Of a stretch of 21,790 nt of DNA, positions 14,709 through 19,723 are shown piece after piece; within the stretch, counting starts at the first letter, position 1; the number at the start of each line of letters is the position of its first letter. This stretch comes from a virus, in the IMG/VR virus record IMGVR_UViG_3300030118_004221, positions 1 to 21,790 of that record. One strand, written 5' to 3'. The notes beneath the pieces are model-generated. The model made no database searches, was not told the DNA's origin, and saw nothing but the letters and a program-made list of their open reading frames with translations. Position numbers and translations under genes: made by a program.

Positions 14709-16248
14709 AGTTGTAAGGATGCCAGTCAACTTTATTAAAAAATCTTTGCCAGTATTGATATGTTTGTAGATCGTTAGGTGTTCCCCAACAAATATAATGA
14801 TCTACTTCAAAATACTTAACTTTATATCCTAATTCTATCGCTTCATTGACTACACTGTCAACATAATATTCGTTATTTACTTTAATATCTTTTTTATATA
14901 ACTGTTCTAACGATTTTAAATACACAGATTTATTACGGAACCAAAATGTTCCAGTAACTGCGTGTTCTTTTAAAGGATCATCACCTACAAATTCTTTCAC
15001 ATGAACTTGCTTTACAGAATCATAGTCTCCTACTTCAACCCAAGCATATGAATTTGGTTTACGATAGGTAGTATAATTATTCCTAAAAGTCCAGACAATC
15101 AAATCACTATCAAGTAATGTTTCTAGTTTATCGGTATCATATAACATACCATTATCACATGCAGACACTAAAATAGATTGATCCTCATCTTGTATTTCAT
15201 TTACAATCTTCTCTGTGGTGCAAGCCTGTCCCGGAAGAACCTCTTCCATCCATACTACATAACCATATTCCTCTAACGGAAGAAGATCTTTATGTCGAGT
15301 CAATGCTCCTAGAATTGTAGCATTTGTTTTAGGTAAACATTTTAATGCACAATCTAACATATAATGCCCATTAACTTGAATACATGGTTTCGGAACCATA
15401 TATCCTTCTTTCGCAAATCTAGATCCCCACCCTGCCATAGGTAAAGCAGTAACACAATTATTAATTGTTAATTCTTTCTGACCCTCTAAGATTTTATTAT
15501 AATAATTTGACCATTGTTGATACTCTGATAAATCTAATGGTGTTCCCCATTGTAACATGTGTGGAACTTCATAAACCATACTTTTCAAACCATCTTCAGT
15601 TAGAAGATTATAAATCATACTTACATAATACTCACCATTGACGGTTATTTCTTTCTCCATCAACTCACGGAAGTATTTCTTCACATAACTTCCTTTCTTA
15701 AAGTAATATGTTCCAGTAGAAGCATACTCTGACATCTTATTGTCAGTAAATGGTTGCTTCTCTCTTATCTCGATTATATTATTATCTTCATCTACCTTAC
15801 AGAATGCGTAATTATCTCCACCTAACATGTGAGGATGAAATCCTGTGTAGCAAACTACACAACCATCACACTCAGTTTCATTTACAAATTTTTCAAAGTT
15901 ACTATAATCCCAATCCATTGAGAAATCACAGTAATTAACTATGACCTGTTCATCATCATCAATATGATTTTCAAATGTATTTACAGAAAATACAGGGCCT
16001 TTTTTATGAACAGGGACACAACAGATCTCTACCTGATCTAAATCAAGTTTATCTAAAAACTCGCAAAGTTCCCTATCTTTTGCATGATTATCATTGATAA
16101 TAAAAAGAAAATCAGAATCTTTTGGGTAAAGTTCTACAATATGTTCGATGACTTTTTTGCCATCAACATCTATCATAAACTTGGGTACAGTATATCCGGC
16201 ATTAGTAAATCTACTACTCATGCCGGACATGGAAATAACAATTTTCAT
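14683..16248 (-). CDS. Tandem sugar-phosphate nucleotidyltransferase (two GT-A-type domains in one chain)
   Basis: A 521-residue protein built from two copies of the same nucleotidyltransferase domain. Copy 1 (about 1-250) has ISMSGMSSRF (5-14), VPKFMI (21-26), YCDFSMDWD (106-114), GEYYV (205-209) and WGTPLDL (234-240). Copy 2 (about 265-510) has LPMAGWGSRF (269-278), VPKPCI (285-290), SACDNGMLYD (362-371), NEYYV (459-463) and WGTPNDL (488-494). G-x-S-R-F is the nucleotide-binding loop and VPK the sugar-phosphate lysine of nucleoside-diphosphate-sugar pyrophosphorylases. Both halves keep these residues, so both might be active, with the same or different sugars. Nucleotide and sugar are unknown; it could supply a GDP-mannose-like donor for Gmd, but the motifs do not prove it. 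It starts at ATG 16248 and is the first gene of the uninterrupted overlapping glycan run. Confidence 0.85.
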   Translation of the reverse strand: MKIVISMSGMSSRFTNAGYTVPKFMIDVDGKKVIEHIVELYPKDSDFLFIINDNHAKDRELCEFLDKLDLDQVEICCVPVHKKGPVFSVNTFENHIDDDEQVIVNYCDFSMDWDYSNFEKFVNETECDGCVVCYTGFHPHMLGGDNYAFCKVDEDNNIIEIREKQPFTDNKMSEYASTGTYYFKKGSYVKKYFRELMEKEITVNGEYYVSMIYNLLTEDGLKSMVYEVPHMLQWGTPLDLSEYQQWSNYYNKILEGQKELTINNCVTALPMAGWGSRFAKEGYMVPKPCIQVNGHYMLDCALKCLPKTNATILGALTRHKDLLPLEEYGYVVWMEEVLPGQACTTEKIVNEIQDEDQSILVSACDNGMLYDTDKLETLLDSDLIVWTFRNNYTTYRKPNSYAWVEVGDYDSVKQVHVKEFVGDDPLKEHAVTGTFWFRNKSVYLKSLEQLYKKDIKVNNEYYVDSVVNEAIELGYKVKYFEVDHYICWGTPNDLQTYQYWQRFFNKVDWHPYNYDRDYFSS

Positions 16249-16266
16249 AACAAATTGATATCTATT

Positions 16267-16488
16267 TTAAAATTTTCCGGGGAAAGCGTCGTGTAATTTA
16301 CTAAGCGTACTCAAAAGAAGATCATGATCACCAGATGTATCTACGTCACCGCCACGATCTGGGTGTGAATGTTCTTTAAGTTCTGCGACTGCTGCTTCTA
16401 ATGCTTTGAGTCTTGCCTCTACTTCAACATCATACTTAGACATTGAAGCACCAGTAGAGGATTTTGCTGCTGTTCCTTTTGCTGCCAT
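16267..16488 (-). CDS. Small coiled-coil protein, function unknown
   Basis: A 73-residue protein from ATG 16488; a TTG at 16503 would add five residues. The N-terminus is Ala/Lys/Ser/Thr-rich (MAAKGTAAKSSTG), followed by a heptad-like amphipathic helix with Leu and Ala repeats (roughly residues 20-40, VEARLKALEAAVAELKEH) and a polar His/Asp/Gly loop, then a Leu-rich tail ending FPGKF. Similar short proteins with an LKALE..V..LK coiled coil are common in marine T4-like phages, but I know no function. It sits 18 bases upstream of the tandem nucleotidyltransferase and just downstream of a possible late promoter, so it may be expressed late. Its leader is almost identical to the bases before the gene at 16739-16948. 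Confidence 0.7.
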   Translation of the reverse strand: MAAKGTAAKSSTGASMSKYDVEVEARLKALEAAVAELKEHSHPDRGGDVDTSGDHDLLLSTLSKLHDAFPGKF

Positions 16489-16511
16489 TGTTTTGTAATT
16501 CAACTGTAACT

Positions 16512-16523
16512 TATTTATTTATC
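16512..16523 (-). promoter_or_regulatory. Possible T4-type late promoter (two overlapping NATAAATA octamers)
   Basis: On the minus strand the bases read GATAAATAAATA, giving GATAAATA at 16523-16516 and AATAAATA at 16519-16512. T4-like cyanophages use NATAAATA as the late promoter recognised by gp55. The site lies 24 or more bases upstream of the ATG at 16488 and overlaps the stop codon of the upstream gene (16515-16517). Such A/T octamers also arise by chance in this A+T-rich sequence, so transcript mapping is needed to accept it. Confidence 0.4.
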
Positions 16524-16742
16524 TTTCACATAGCAAGGTACACCTGCGGGATCAAGCCATTTTGTGTATTCAAAATCATCTATGGCAGTCTTAAACTGCA
16601 TATAATTATCACAAAGATACATGTCTTTGTAACCATTATGATTATTCCACTTTTGAATACGATAGTCTGGTTGACCATTCTCAAGTAGATTAGGCATCTT
16701 TATATACCTGTATGGATCATTCTGTACTAATACTTCAATCAT
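16515..16742 (-). CDS. Conserved-looking small phage protein, unknown function
   Basis: A 75-residue protein started at ATG 16742, where it overlaps the previous stop as ATGA; an in-frame ATG at 16766 would add eight residues but bury the start in the upstream gene. The protein is rich in aromatic and polar residues (NDPYRYIKMP, WNNHNGYKDMYLCDNY, EYTKWLDPAG) with no membrane helix, signal peptide or recognised catalytic motif. The regular spread of Trp and Tyr suggests a compact folded domain. It is in a three-gene set behind the promoter at 16972-17000. I do not recognise a function; the style is that of accessory proteins of marine T4-like phages. Confidence 0.72.
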   Translation of the reverse strand: MIEVLVQNDPYRYIKMPNLLENGQPDYRIQKWNNHNGYKDMYLCDNYMQFKTAIDDFEYTKWLDPAGVPCYVKDK

Positions 16743-16948
16743 AAATCTAAATCCTGTCTTATACATTCTATCACAGCATTGTAGTCTGCGTCAGGATCTT
16801 CTCCTGATAAATTAATTAATTGTAACCCTTCGTAATATCTACGAACTTTTTTAAATAGTTTTGGATTTTTCACATCTAAAAAAATTTCTCCCTCAACAGA
16901 AGCACGAAGTGTGTTAAGGTCTTTTTTAAATTTTGAAGTAAGCGTCAT
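16739..16948 (-). CDS. Small phage protein of unknown function, first gene after a consensus promoter
   Basis: A 69-residue protein with a basic N-terminal half (SKFKKDLNTLR, KLFKKVRRYYEG) and an acidic C-terminal half (SGEDPDADYNAV, IRQDLDL). The segment EIFLDVKNPKLFKKVRRYY looks like a short helix-rich fold. No catalytic motif or membrane segment is visible. The start ATG at 16948 lies roughly 20 bases downstream of the expected transcription start of the TTGACA-N17-TATAAT promoter, so this is the leader gene of that transcript. Similar small proteins are, to my knowledge, widespread in cyanomyoviruses as conserved hypotheticals; I cannot assign a role. Confidence 0.75.
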   Translation of the reverse strand: MTLTSKFKKDLNTLRASVEGEIFLDVKNPKLFKKVRRYYEGLQLINLSGEDPDADYNAVIECIRQDLDL

Positions 16949-16971
16949 TGCTTTGTAAAGTGGACGCTAGT

Positions 16972-17000
16972 ATTATAAGCAATACTTACCCAGTTGTCAA
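16972..17000 (-). promoter_or_regulatory. Consensus sigma70-type promoter
   Basis: On the minus strand TTGACA (17000-16995) and TATAAT (16977-16972) are both perfect matches, separated by exactly 17 bases. Transcription should begin near 16965 and gives a leader of about 15-20 bases before the ATG at 16948. The site begins just after the stop codon of the antitoxin-like gene at 17004. It is the last clear promoter before the glycan genes and could drive the small genes and then the whole run to the left edge. Confidence 0.8.
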
Positions 17001-17003
17001 GAG

Positions 17004-17174
17004 TTACATCACTGACCCTCTTCCTCTATTGTATAGTTCGTAGTAATACTCATCAGAAGGGAGTAACACTGCACTTACTTCACCATCAGTTAAGGCAATT
17101 TTTTCACCCTGTTCAATTCTTCTAATTATTTCTTCAGAGTTTTCACAAAACTCTTCAATGGTTATGGTTTCCAT
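17004..17174 (-). CDS. Phd/YefM-type antitoxin-like protein, no toxin partner seen
   Basis: A 56-residue reading frame from ATG 17174 to TAA 17004. It begins METITIEEFCENSEEIIRRI and continues EQGEKIALTDGEVSAVLLP then SDEYYYELYN. This is the pattern of the Phd/YefM N-terminal domain: an initial strand, the helix (EF..N..EI..RIE.GE), a strand (IALTDG), a second strand (AVLLP) and S.EYYYEL. Full antitoxins are usually 70-90 residues, with a C-terminal toxin-binding tail that is very short here. A purine-rich AAAGG site lies about a dozen bases upstream. Cellular members bind operator DNA and neutralise RelE- or Doc-type toxins. None of the neighbouring genes resembles such a toxin, so it may counter a host toxin or act as a DNA-binding regulator; that is inference. 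Confidence 0.75.
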   Translation of the reverse strand: METITIEEFCENSEEIIRRIEQGEKIALTDGEVSAVLLPSDEYYYELYNRGRGSVM

Positions 17175-17201
17175 CTTTTTATTTTACCTTTGATCTATAT
17201 A

Positions 17202-17489
17202 TCATATTCCATTCCAGAAGGTATCTACAGGTGCTTGCACATTTCTTGCTGCAAAATACAATCCTATATTACATATAAACCAAGCAAGATTTGCTACCCA
17301 AGCCTGCTTCCAACAATACTTTCTATTGCTCTGTACAATATACATATTCCTATCATTCATTACGGTATCAACAGATAAAGGTCTAACCTTCAACCATTGT
17401 TCTAGTATCAACGCAATCACAAAACCGATTGCAAAGATAAAGAATGTAAAGTTAAAAAAACTTGATGTGTAAAGTAAAAATGAAATCAT
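17202..17489 (-). CDS. Small membrane protein with two predicted transmembrane helices
   Basis: A 95-residue protein with a strongly hydrophobic N-terminal segment (about residues 4-29, FFNFTFFIFAIGFVIALIL) and a second (about 63-81, AWVANLAWFICNIGLYFAA). A polar loop between them contains VRPLSVDTVMNDRNMY and a basic RKYCWKQ. By the positive-inside rule the loop would face the cytoplasm, leaving both ends outside. It begins four bases after the TAA of the preceding gene (TAAAATG). No family is recognised. Small inner-membrane proteins are frequent among phage early genes, but nothing here shows a mechanism. Confidence 0.68.
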   Translation of the reverse strand: MISFLLYTSSFFNFTFFIFAIGFVIALILEQWLKVRPLSVDTVMNDRNMYIVQSNRKYCWKQAWVANLAWFICNIGLYFAARNVQAPVDTFWNGI

Positions 17490-17490
17490 T

Positions 17491-17703
17491 TTAGTCTAGT
17501 GCGTCTAATTTACCGTGTCTTGGTCTATGATTTTTCATACCGTCATGATTACCATCATTTGGCAATCTACCGGTCATCAAATAAATGATAGTATCTTGAC
17601 ATCCCTTAAGATAAGATACTCTCTCTTTATCCTCTGGATTTGTTTGTGATAATCTCTTAGTAAATCTTGCTAAGAGTTGTTCATAATTTTCAGTAGTCTT
17701 CAT
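17491..17703 (-). CDS. Small hydrophilic protein, unknown function
   Basis: A 70-residue soluble protein. The N-terminal two thirds look helical (ENYEQLLARFTKRLSQ, then KERVSYLKGCQDTIIYLMTGRLP), followed by a Gly/Asn/His/Arg-rich tail (NDGNHDGMKNHRPRHGKLD) likely to be disordered. There is no recognised motif. The start ATG at 17703 overlaps the stop of a 37-residue gene as ATGA, and its own stop is followed by the membrane protein gene after one base, so the three are probably translated together. Function is unknown. Confidence 0.65.
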   Translation of the reverse strand: MKTTENYEQLLARFTKRLSQTNPEDKERVSYLKGCQDTIIYLMTGRLPNDGNHDGMKNHRPRHGKLDALD

Positions 17704-17813
17704 CCAAATAAATGCATGTTGTAATGTTTACGAATTGGTGGATACTTAATTACTCTGGGCACAACAACTGTGCGATAAATTTTAAGTAGTTTTTCAGTTG
17801 AAAGTGTTTTCAT
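17700..17813 (-). CDS. Very small basic protein (37 residues), unknown function
   Basis: The frame runs from ATG 17813 to TGA 17700. The product starts MKTLSTEKLLKIYRTVVVP and ends RKHYNMHLFG, is basic and has no membrane segment. The evidence that it is real is its context: its ATG overlaps the stop of the upstream gene as ATGA (17810-17813) and its TGA overlaps the start of the next gene as ATGA (17700-17703). It fills exactly the space between two genes that would otherwise be separated by 106 bases in a region with almost no gaps. Function is unknown. Confidence 0.7.
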   Translation of the reverse strand: MKTLSTEKLLKIYRTVVVPRVIKYPPIRKHYNMHLFG

Positions 17814-18133
17814 GTTCTTACTACAATGTCACCGTCATCATCATCATCGTCATCATCTTCCTCAAGTTTTTGTTTGAGTTCATTGATACGAGTTTGTAAA
17901 GCATCATACTCGTCAAGATCACAACTTTTAAAAGTAACACCCATGACTTCCTCTCCATCTCTAGGTGCTTCTGGATGAGGTGTGTATGCTCTCATGACAT
18001 CATTATAAGATTTAACTGGTCGTTTGTCAAACTCTACTAAAGTTGATCTCATCAGGGTAAACATGTAAGCAAACGTTGCAGCTGCTAAAGCCACAAAAAA
18101 AATCAAGTATAAAAAAATAGTAATGTCGTTCAT
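17810..18133 (-). CDS. Single-pass membrane protein with an acidic C-terminal tail
   Basis: A 107-residue protein. Residues about 5-27 (TIFLYLIFFVALAAATFAYMF) form one hydrophobic helix, followed by a basic stretch (RSTLVEFDKRPVK) that should keep the C-terminus in the cytoplasm, a proline-rich linker (TPHPEAPRDGEE) and a helical segment (DEYDALQTRINELKQKLEE) of coiled-coil type, ending in eight consecutive Asp. The Asp tract is encoded by a trinucleotide repeat at 17834-17857. Genes upstream and downstream overlap by ATGA. I do not know a function; a membrane-anchored acidic coiled coil could recruit another protein, but nothing proves this. Confidence 0.68.
   Translation of the reverse strand: MNDITIFLYLIFFVALAAATFAYMFTLMRSTLVEFDKRPVKSYNDVMRAYTPHPEAPRDGEEVMGVTFKSCDLDEYDALQTRINELKQKLEEDDDDDDDDGDIVVRT
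17834..17857 (-). repeat. Asp-codon trinucleotide repeat (eight GAT/GAC units)
   Basis: Eight consecutive Asp codons, six GAT and two GAC, lie near the 3' end of the membrane protein gene. Such a tract can change length by slippage without shifting the frame. Confidence 0.85.
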
Positions 18134-18513
18134 CTAAAACCAGATTGGAATATTCTTTGAATGGGAACTTGTTTTATTTTATTAATAATGTCAGTTTCTA
18201 TTCTTTCTAATATATTAACATCTAAATCCATAAATGGTGGAATGATTCCAAGCATTCTTAGTAACCCATCAACAAATAATGCAAGAGTTGTAAAACCAAG
18301 AATCATACTAATCACAGTAGCATCACGGTTATGTTTTGCCATTGATATCTCATCAATCTCTCTTGCCTGATCAACTGCATCTTTTACAGCAGCAGCGATT
18401 AGAGCATCTACCTCATTTTTGGTATATGCATACTTCCGTATTTTTTCTTCTGTAACTGTCCTTTCTTTAGGAACATCAGTTAAAGGAAATTCTGATAGGA
18501 TTTGTTTTATCAT
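18130..18513 (-). CDS. Membrane-associated small phage protein, unknown function
   Basis: A 127-residue protein. The N-terminal half is soluble and helical (YTKNEVDALIAAAVKDAVDQAREIDE, shown here only for its Ala-rich helix), then a hydrophobic segment of roughly 20-25 residues from ATVISMILGFTTLALFV to LLRMLGIIPPF, and a C-terminal amphipathic region with repeated Ile and Lys (ERIETDIINKIKQVPIQRI). One membrane pass, or a hairpin broken by the GIIPP turn, is possible. No family is recognised. It overlaps the next gene by ATGA (18130-18133) and follows the zinc-ribbon gene after 17 bases, so it belongs to the transcript that begins at the structured leader. Confidence 0.68.
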   Translation of the reverse strand: MIKQILSEFPLTDVPKERTVTEEKIRKYAYTKNEVDALIAAAVKDAVDQAREIDEISMAKHNRDATVISMILGFTTLALFVDGLLRMLGIIPPFMDLDVNILERIETDIINKIKQVPIQRIFQSGFR

Positions 18514-18530
18514 AGTTGATTTTTTAATCG

Positions 18531-18785
18531 TTACCTAATCTCGAAGTCTAGTTTACGAACTTTACGTTTGCGTCTCTCCTCTTGAAATTGTAATTCTTGT
18601 GGAGAGAATAGAGATTGTTTCTTGGAAGTGTCCTTCCCAGATTTTATCATTATAACTTTAGTTAGGTCAACTGCACTAAAAGTGTCACCAGTAACAGTTA
18701 CCATGTTAGGACATCCACATGAATATGCTCTTGATGTATGGCCTGATACCTCTTTATTGCATTGTTTACATCTAACGACAATCAT
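18531..18785 (-). CDS. Small zinc-ribbon-like protein
   Basis: An 84-residue protein with two cysteine pairs, RCKQCNKE (C6, C9) and YSCGCPN (C23, C25), spaced as in small zinc ribbons. The middle ([21 protein letters not shown]) is strand-rich and the C-terminus is very basic ([16 protein letters not shown]), suggesting nucleic-acid contact. It shares ATGA with the mannose-6-phosphate isomerase gene upstream. The second pair is CxC rather than CxxC, which is unusual for a classic ribbon but still able to bind zinc. I know no assigned function; a role in transcription or DNA handling is a guess from the basic tail. Confidence 0.68.
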   Translation of the reverse strand: MIVVRCKQCNKEVSGHTSRAYSCGCPNMVTVTGDTFSAVDLTKVIMIKSGKDTSKKQSLFSPQELQFQEERRKRKVRKLDFEIR

Positions 18786-19153
18786 CGTTCTTCATTTAAC
18801 TCCTGTTGTGTTTTAAGTCTTCCGTATACGTCTTCTAAACGTGTTATATCATCTTCTTCCAAGTATGACCCACTTTGCACTTCAATTATTCTTAAAGGTA
18901 TTTTTCCGGGATTAGATAATCGGTGGATCGAGCCTATAGGTATATAGGTACTTTCGTTTTCAGTGAGTAGTTTTTCTTCATCACCAACTTGTACAAGAGC
19001 AGTTCCTTCAACTACCACCCAATGTTCTGCACGGTGATGATGCATTTGTAAAGAGAGTCTTTCTCCGGGTTTGACTTCAATACTTTTTACTTTATATCTT
19101 TTATCACTATCAATAACATCATACCATCCCCAAGGTCTATCTGTTTTAGTCAT
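18782..19153 (-). CDS. manA: Mannose-6-phosphate isomerase, type II cupin domain
   Basis: A 123-residue stand-alone cupin equal to the C-terminal domain of bifunctional ManC/AlgA proteins. It has RPWGWYDVI (6-14), [20 protein letters not shown] (33-52, metal ligands among H38-H40 and H44), [13 protein letters not shown] (71-83, H77), [14 protein letters not shown] (89-102) and RLEDVYGR (105-112). Type II isomerases interconvert fructose 6-phosphate and mannose 6-phosphate with a bound metal. The guanylyltransferase half is absent. I start it at ATG 19153: a GTG at 19204 is in frame but falls inside a hairpin of the leader RNA and would add 17 residues foreign to the family. With the phosphomannomutase at 20161-20865 and gmd/fcl it forms most of a GDP-fucose route. 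It is the first gene behind the structured leader. Confidence 0.88.
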   Translation of the reverse strand: MTKTDRPWGWYDVIDSDKRYKVKSIEVKPGERLSLQMHHHRAEHWVVVEGTALVQVGDEEKLLTENESTYIPIGSIHRLSNPGKIPLRIIEVQSGSYLEEDDITRLEDVYGRLKTQQELNEER

Positions 19154-19192
19154 GATGTTCTCTGAAATATTTAAGGGGGAGGTTGGGTTTCT

Positions 19193-19495
19193 GTGTTCCA
19201 ACACGCAGAGGGCATTTCTACAGTTTAGAAAATCTCTACGACCTGAGTTCTATCTGGTAGGATAGTTCTGCCATTCCTGACAGCGAGCACCACCTCTAAC
19301 TCATCACCTTAACTAGACTTATGCCAGCAAGTTTATTCAGTCACTCCCAGAGTAAACTCGTCAGTCTACTCGAAGCGGATACTTGGTACTGCCCCAAGTT
19401 CTATAGGTTGGAAACCTACCATAATACTTTTATACGATACCCGCAAGATTGGGCCTTACTCAGAGAGAAGTGGTGGTGGTCTCCCTGATGCCCAA
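19193..19495 (-). ncRNA. Large structured 5' leader, candidate manA-motif RNA (possible riboswitch)
   Basis: Between the promoter and the mannose-6-phosphate isomerase ATG lie about 340 bases without a credible gene. Written 5'-3' on the minus strand, I can fold seven elements by eye. H1: TTGGGC/GCCCAA (19490-19495 with 19449-19454) plus an inner 8-bp helix (19480-19487 with 19461-19468). H2: GCGGGT/ATCCGC (19439-19444 with 19375-19380) closing two hairpins, TAGGTT/AACCTA (19404-19418) and ACTTGG/CCAAGT (19381-19399). H3: a 9-bp hairpin at 19350-19371. H4: TGAGTT/AACTCA (19298-19303 with 19244-19249) closing three arms (19285-19296, 19268-19283, 19250-19265). H5: 7 bp (19234-19240 with 19204-19210) around TTTCTA/TAGAAA. 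H6: 19193-19204. The manA RNA motif is reported from marine bacteria and cyanophages upstream of mannose genes. Gene context and size fit; identity is inference until checked with a covariance model. Confidence 0.72.
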
Positions 19496-19499
19496 ATAT

Positions 19500-19527
19500 A
19501 TTATATACGATTTAATTTATTTGTCAA
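19500..19527 (-). promoter_or_regulatory. Consensus sigma70-type promoter of the structured leader
   Basis: On the minus strand TTGACA (19527-19522) and TATAAT (19505-19500) are perfect consensus hexamers with a 16-base spacer. The expected start point, about seven bases downstream, is near 19493, which is the base of the first RNA helix. The -35 element lies inside the last codons of the small acidic gene upstream (stop at 19517-19519). Confidence 0.8.
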
Positions 19528-19723
19528 CATCTTTATCATCTTCATAGAAAGGTTCTAATTGATCTAAAGATAATATATCTAGTTCTGGTGAAGGTTCTAT
19601 CCATTCTTGAAACTCTACGTAGATAGATTCAGCATCGAGATCTGAGATATCTTCACTGTCCATTCGAGTTAATGACCATGCTCTGGCATCAGCAACAGCT
19701 TCTTCAGTCGTTTTCATTTCCAT
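19517..19723 (-). CDS. Small acidic protein, unknown function
   Basis: From ATG 19723 the product is 68 residues, strongly acidic: MEMKTTEEAVADARAW, then MDSEDISDLDAESIYVEF and a tail rich in Glu and Asp (LEPFYEDDKDVDK). There is no membrane segment or catalytic motif. A second ATG two codons on (19717) is an alternative start; longer in-frame extensions would run inside the upstream nuclease gene in another frame and are rejected. The gene overlaps that nuclease gene by 20 bases and its 3' end contains the -35 box of the leader promoter. Highly acidic small proteins in phages are sometimes DNA mimics, but nothing specific supports that here. Confidence 0.62.
   Translation of the reverse strand: MEMKTTEEAVADARAWSLTRMDSEDISDLDAESIYVEFQEWIEPSPELDILSLDQLEPFYEDDKDVDK

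Noticed and set aside
17450-17466. Hairpin with A-run (AAGTT...AACTT) as a terminator
   Set aside because: It lies inside the membrane protein gene, the stem is only 5 bp of A/T-rich sequence and there is no following U-tract in the transcribed direction.
17004-17489. Toxin partner for the Phd/YefM-like protein in the neighbouring small genes
   Set aside because: The upstream neighbour is a two-helix membrane protein and the downstream one a short basic/acidic protein; neither resembles RelE, Doc or YoeB.
19154-19204. GTG start at 19204 for the isomerase, adding 17 residues
   Set aside because: The codon lies in paired leader bases, the added residues are foreign to the cupin family, and ATG 19153 directly precedes the conserved RPWG block.
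19244-19303. tRNA gene in the cloverleaf-like part of the leader
   Set aside because: The acceptor stem is only 6 bp, there is no T-loop consensus (GTTCRA), no D-loop GG and no suitable anticodon arm spacing; the arms belong to a longer folded leader.
19350-19371. Hammerhead ribozyme core (CTGACGAG on the minus strand)
   Set aside because: The bases are better used in a 9-bp hairpin, and the required GAAA segment and cleavage triplet are not in the right places.
19193-19495. Group I intron near nrdB and the GIY-YIG gene
   Set aside because: I see no conserved P7/P3 core, the flanking genes are intact on both sides, and the interval has its own promoter and ends at a start codon.
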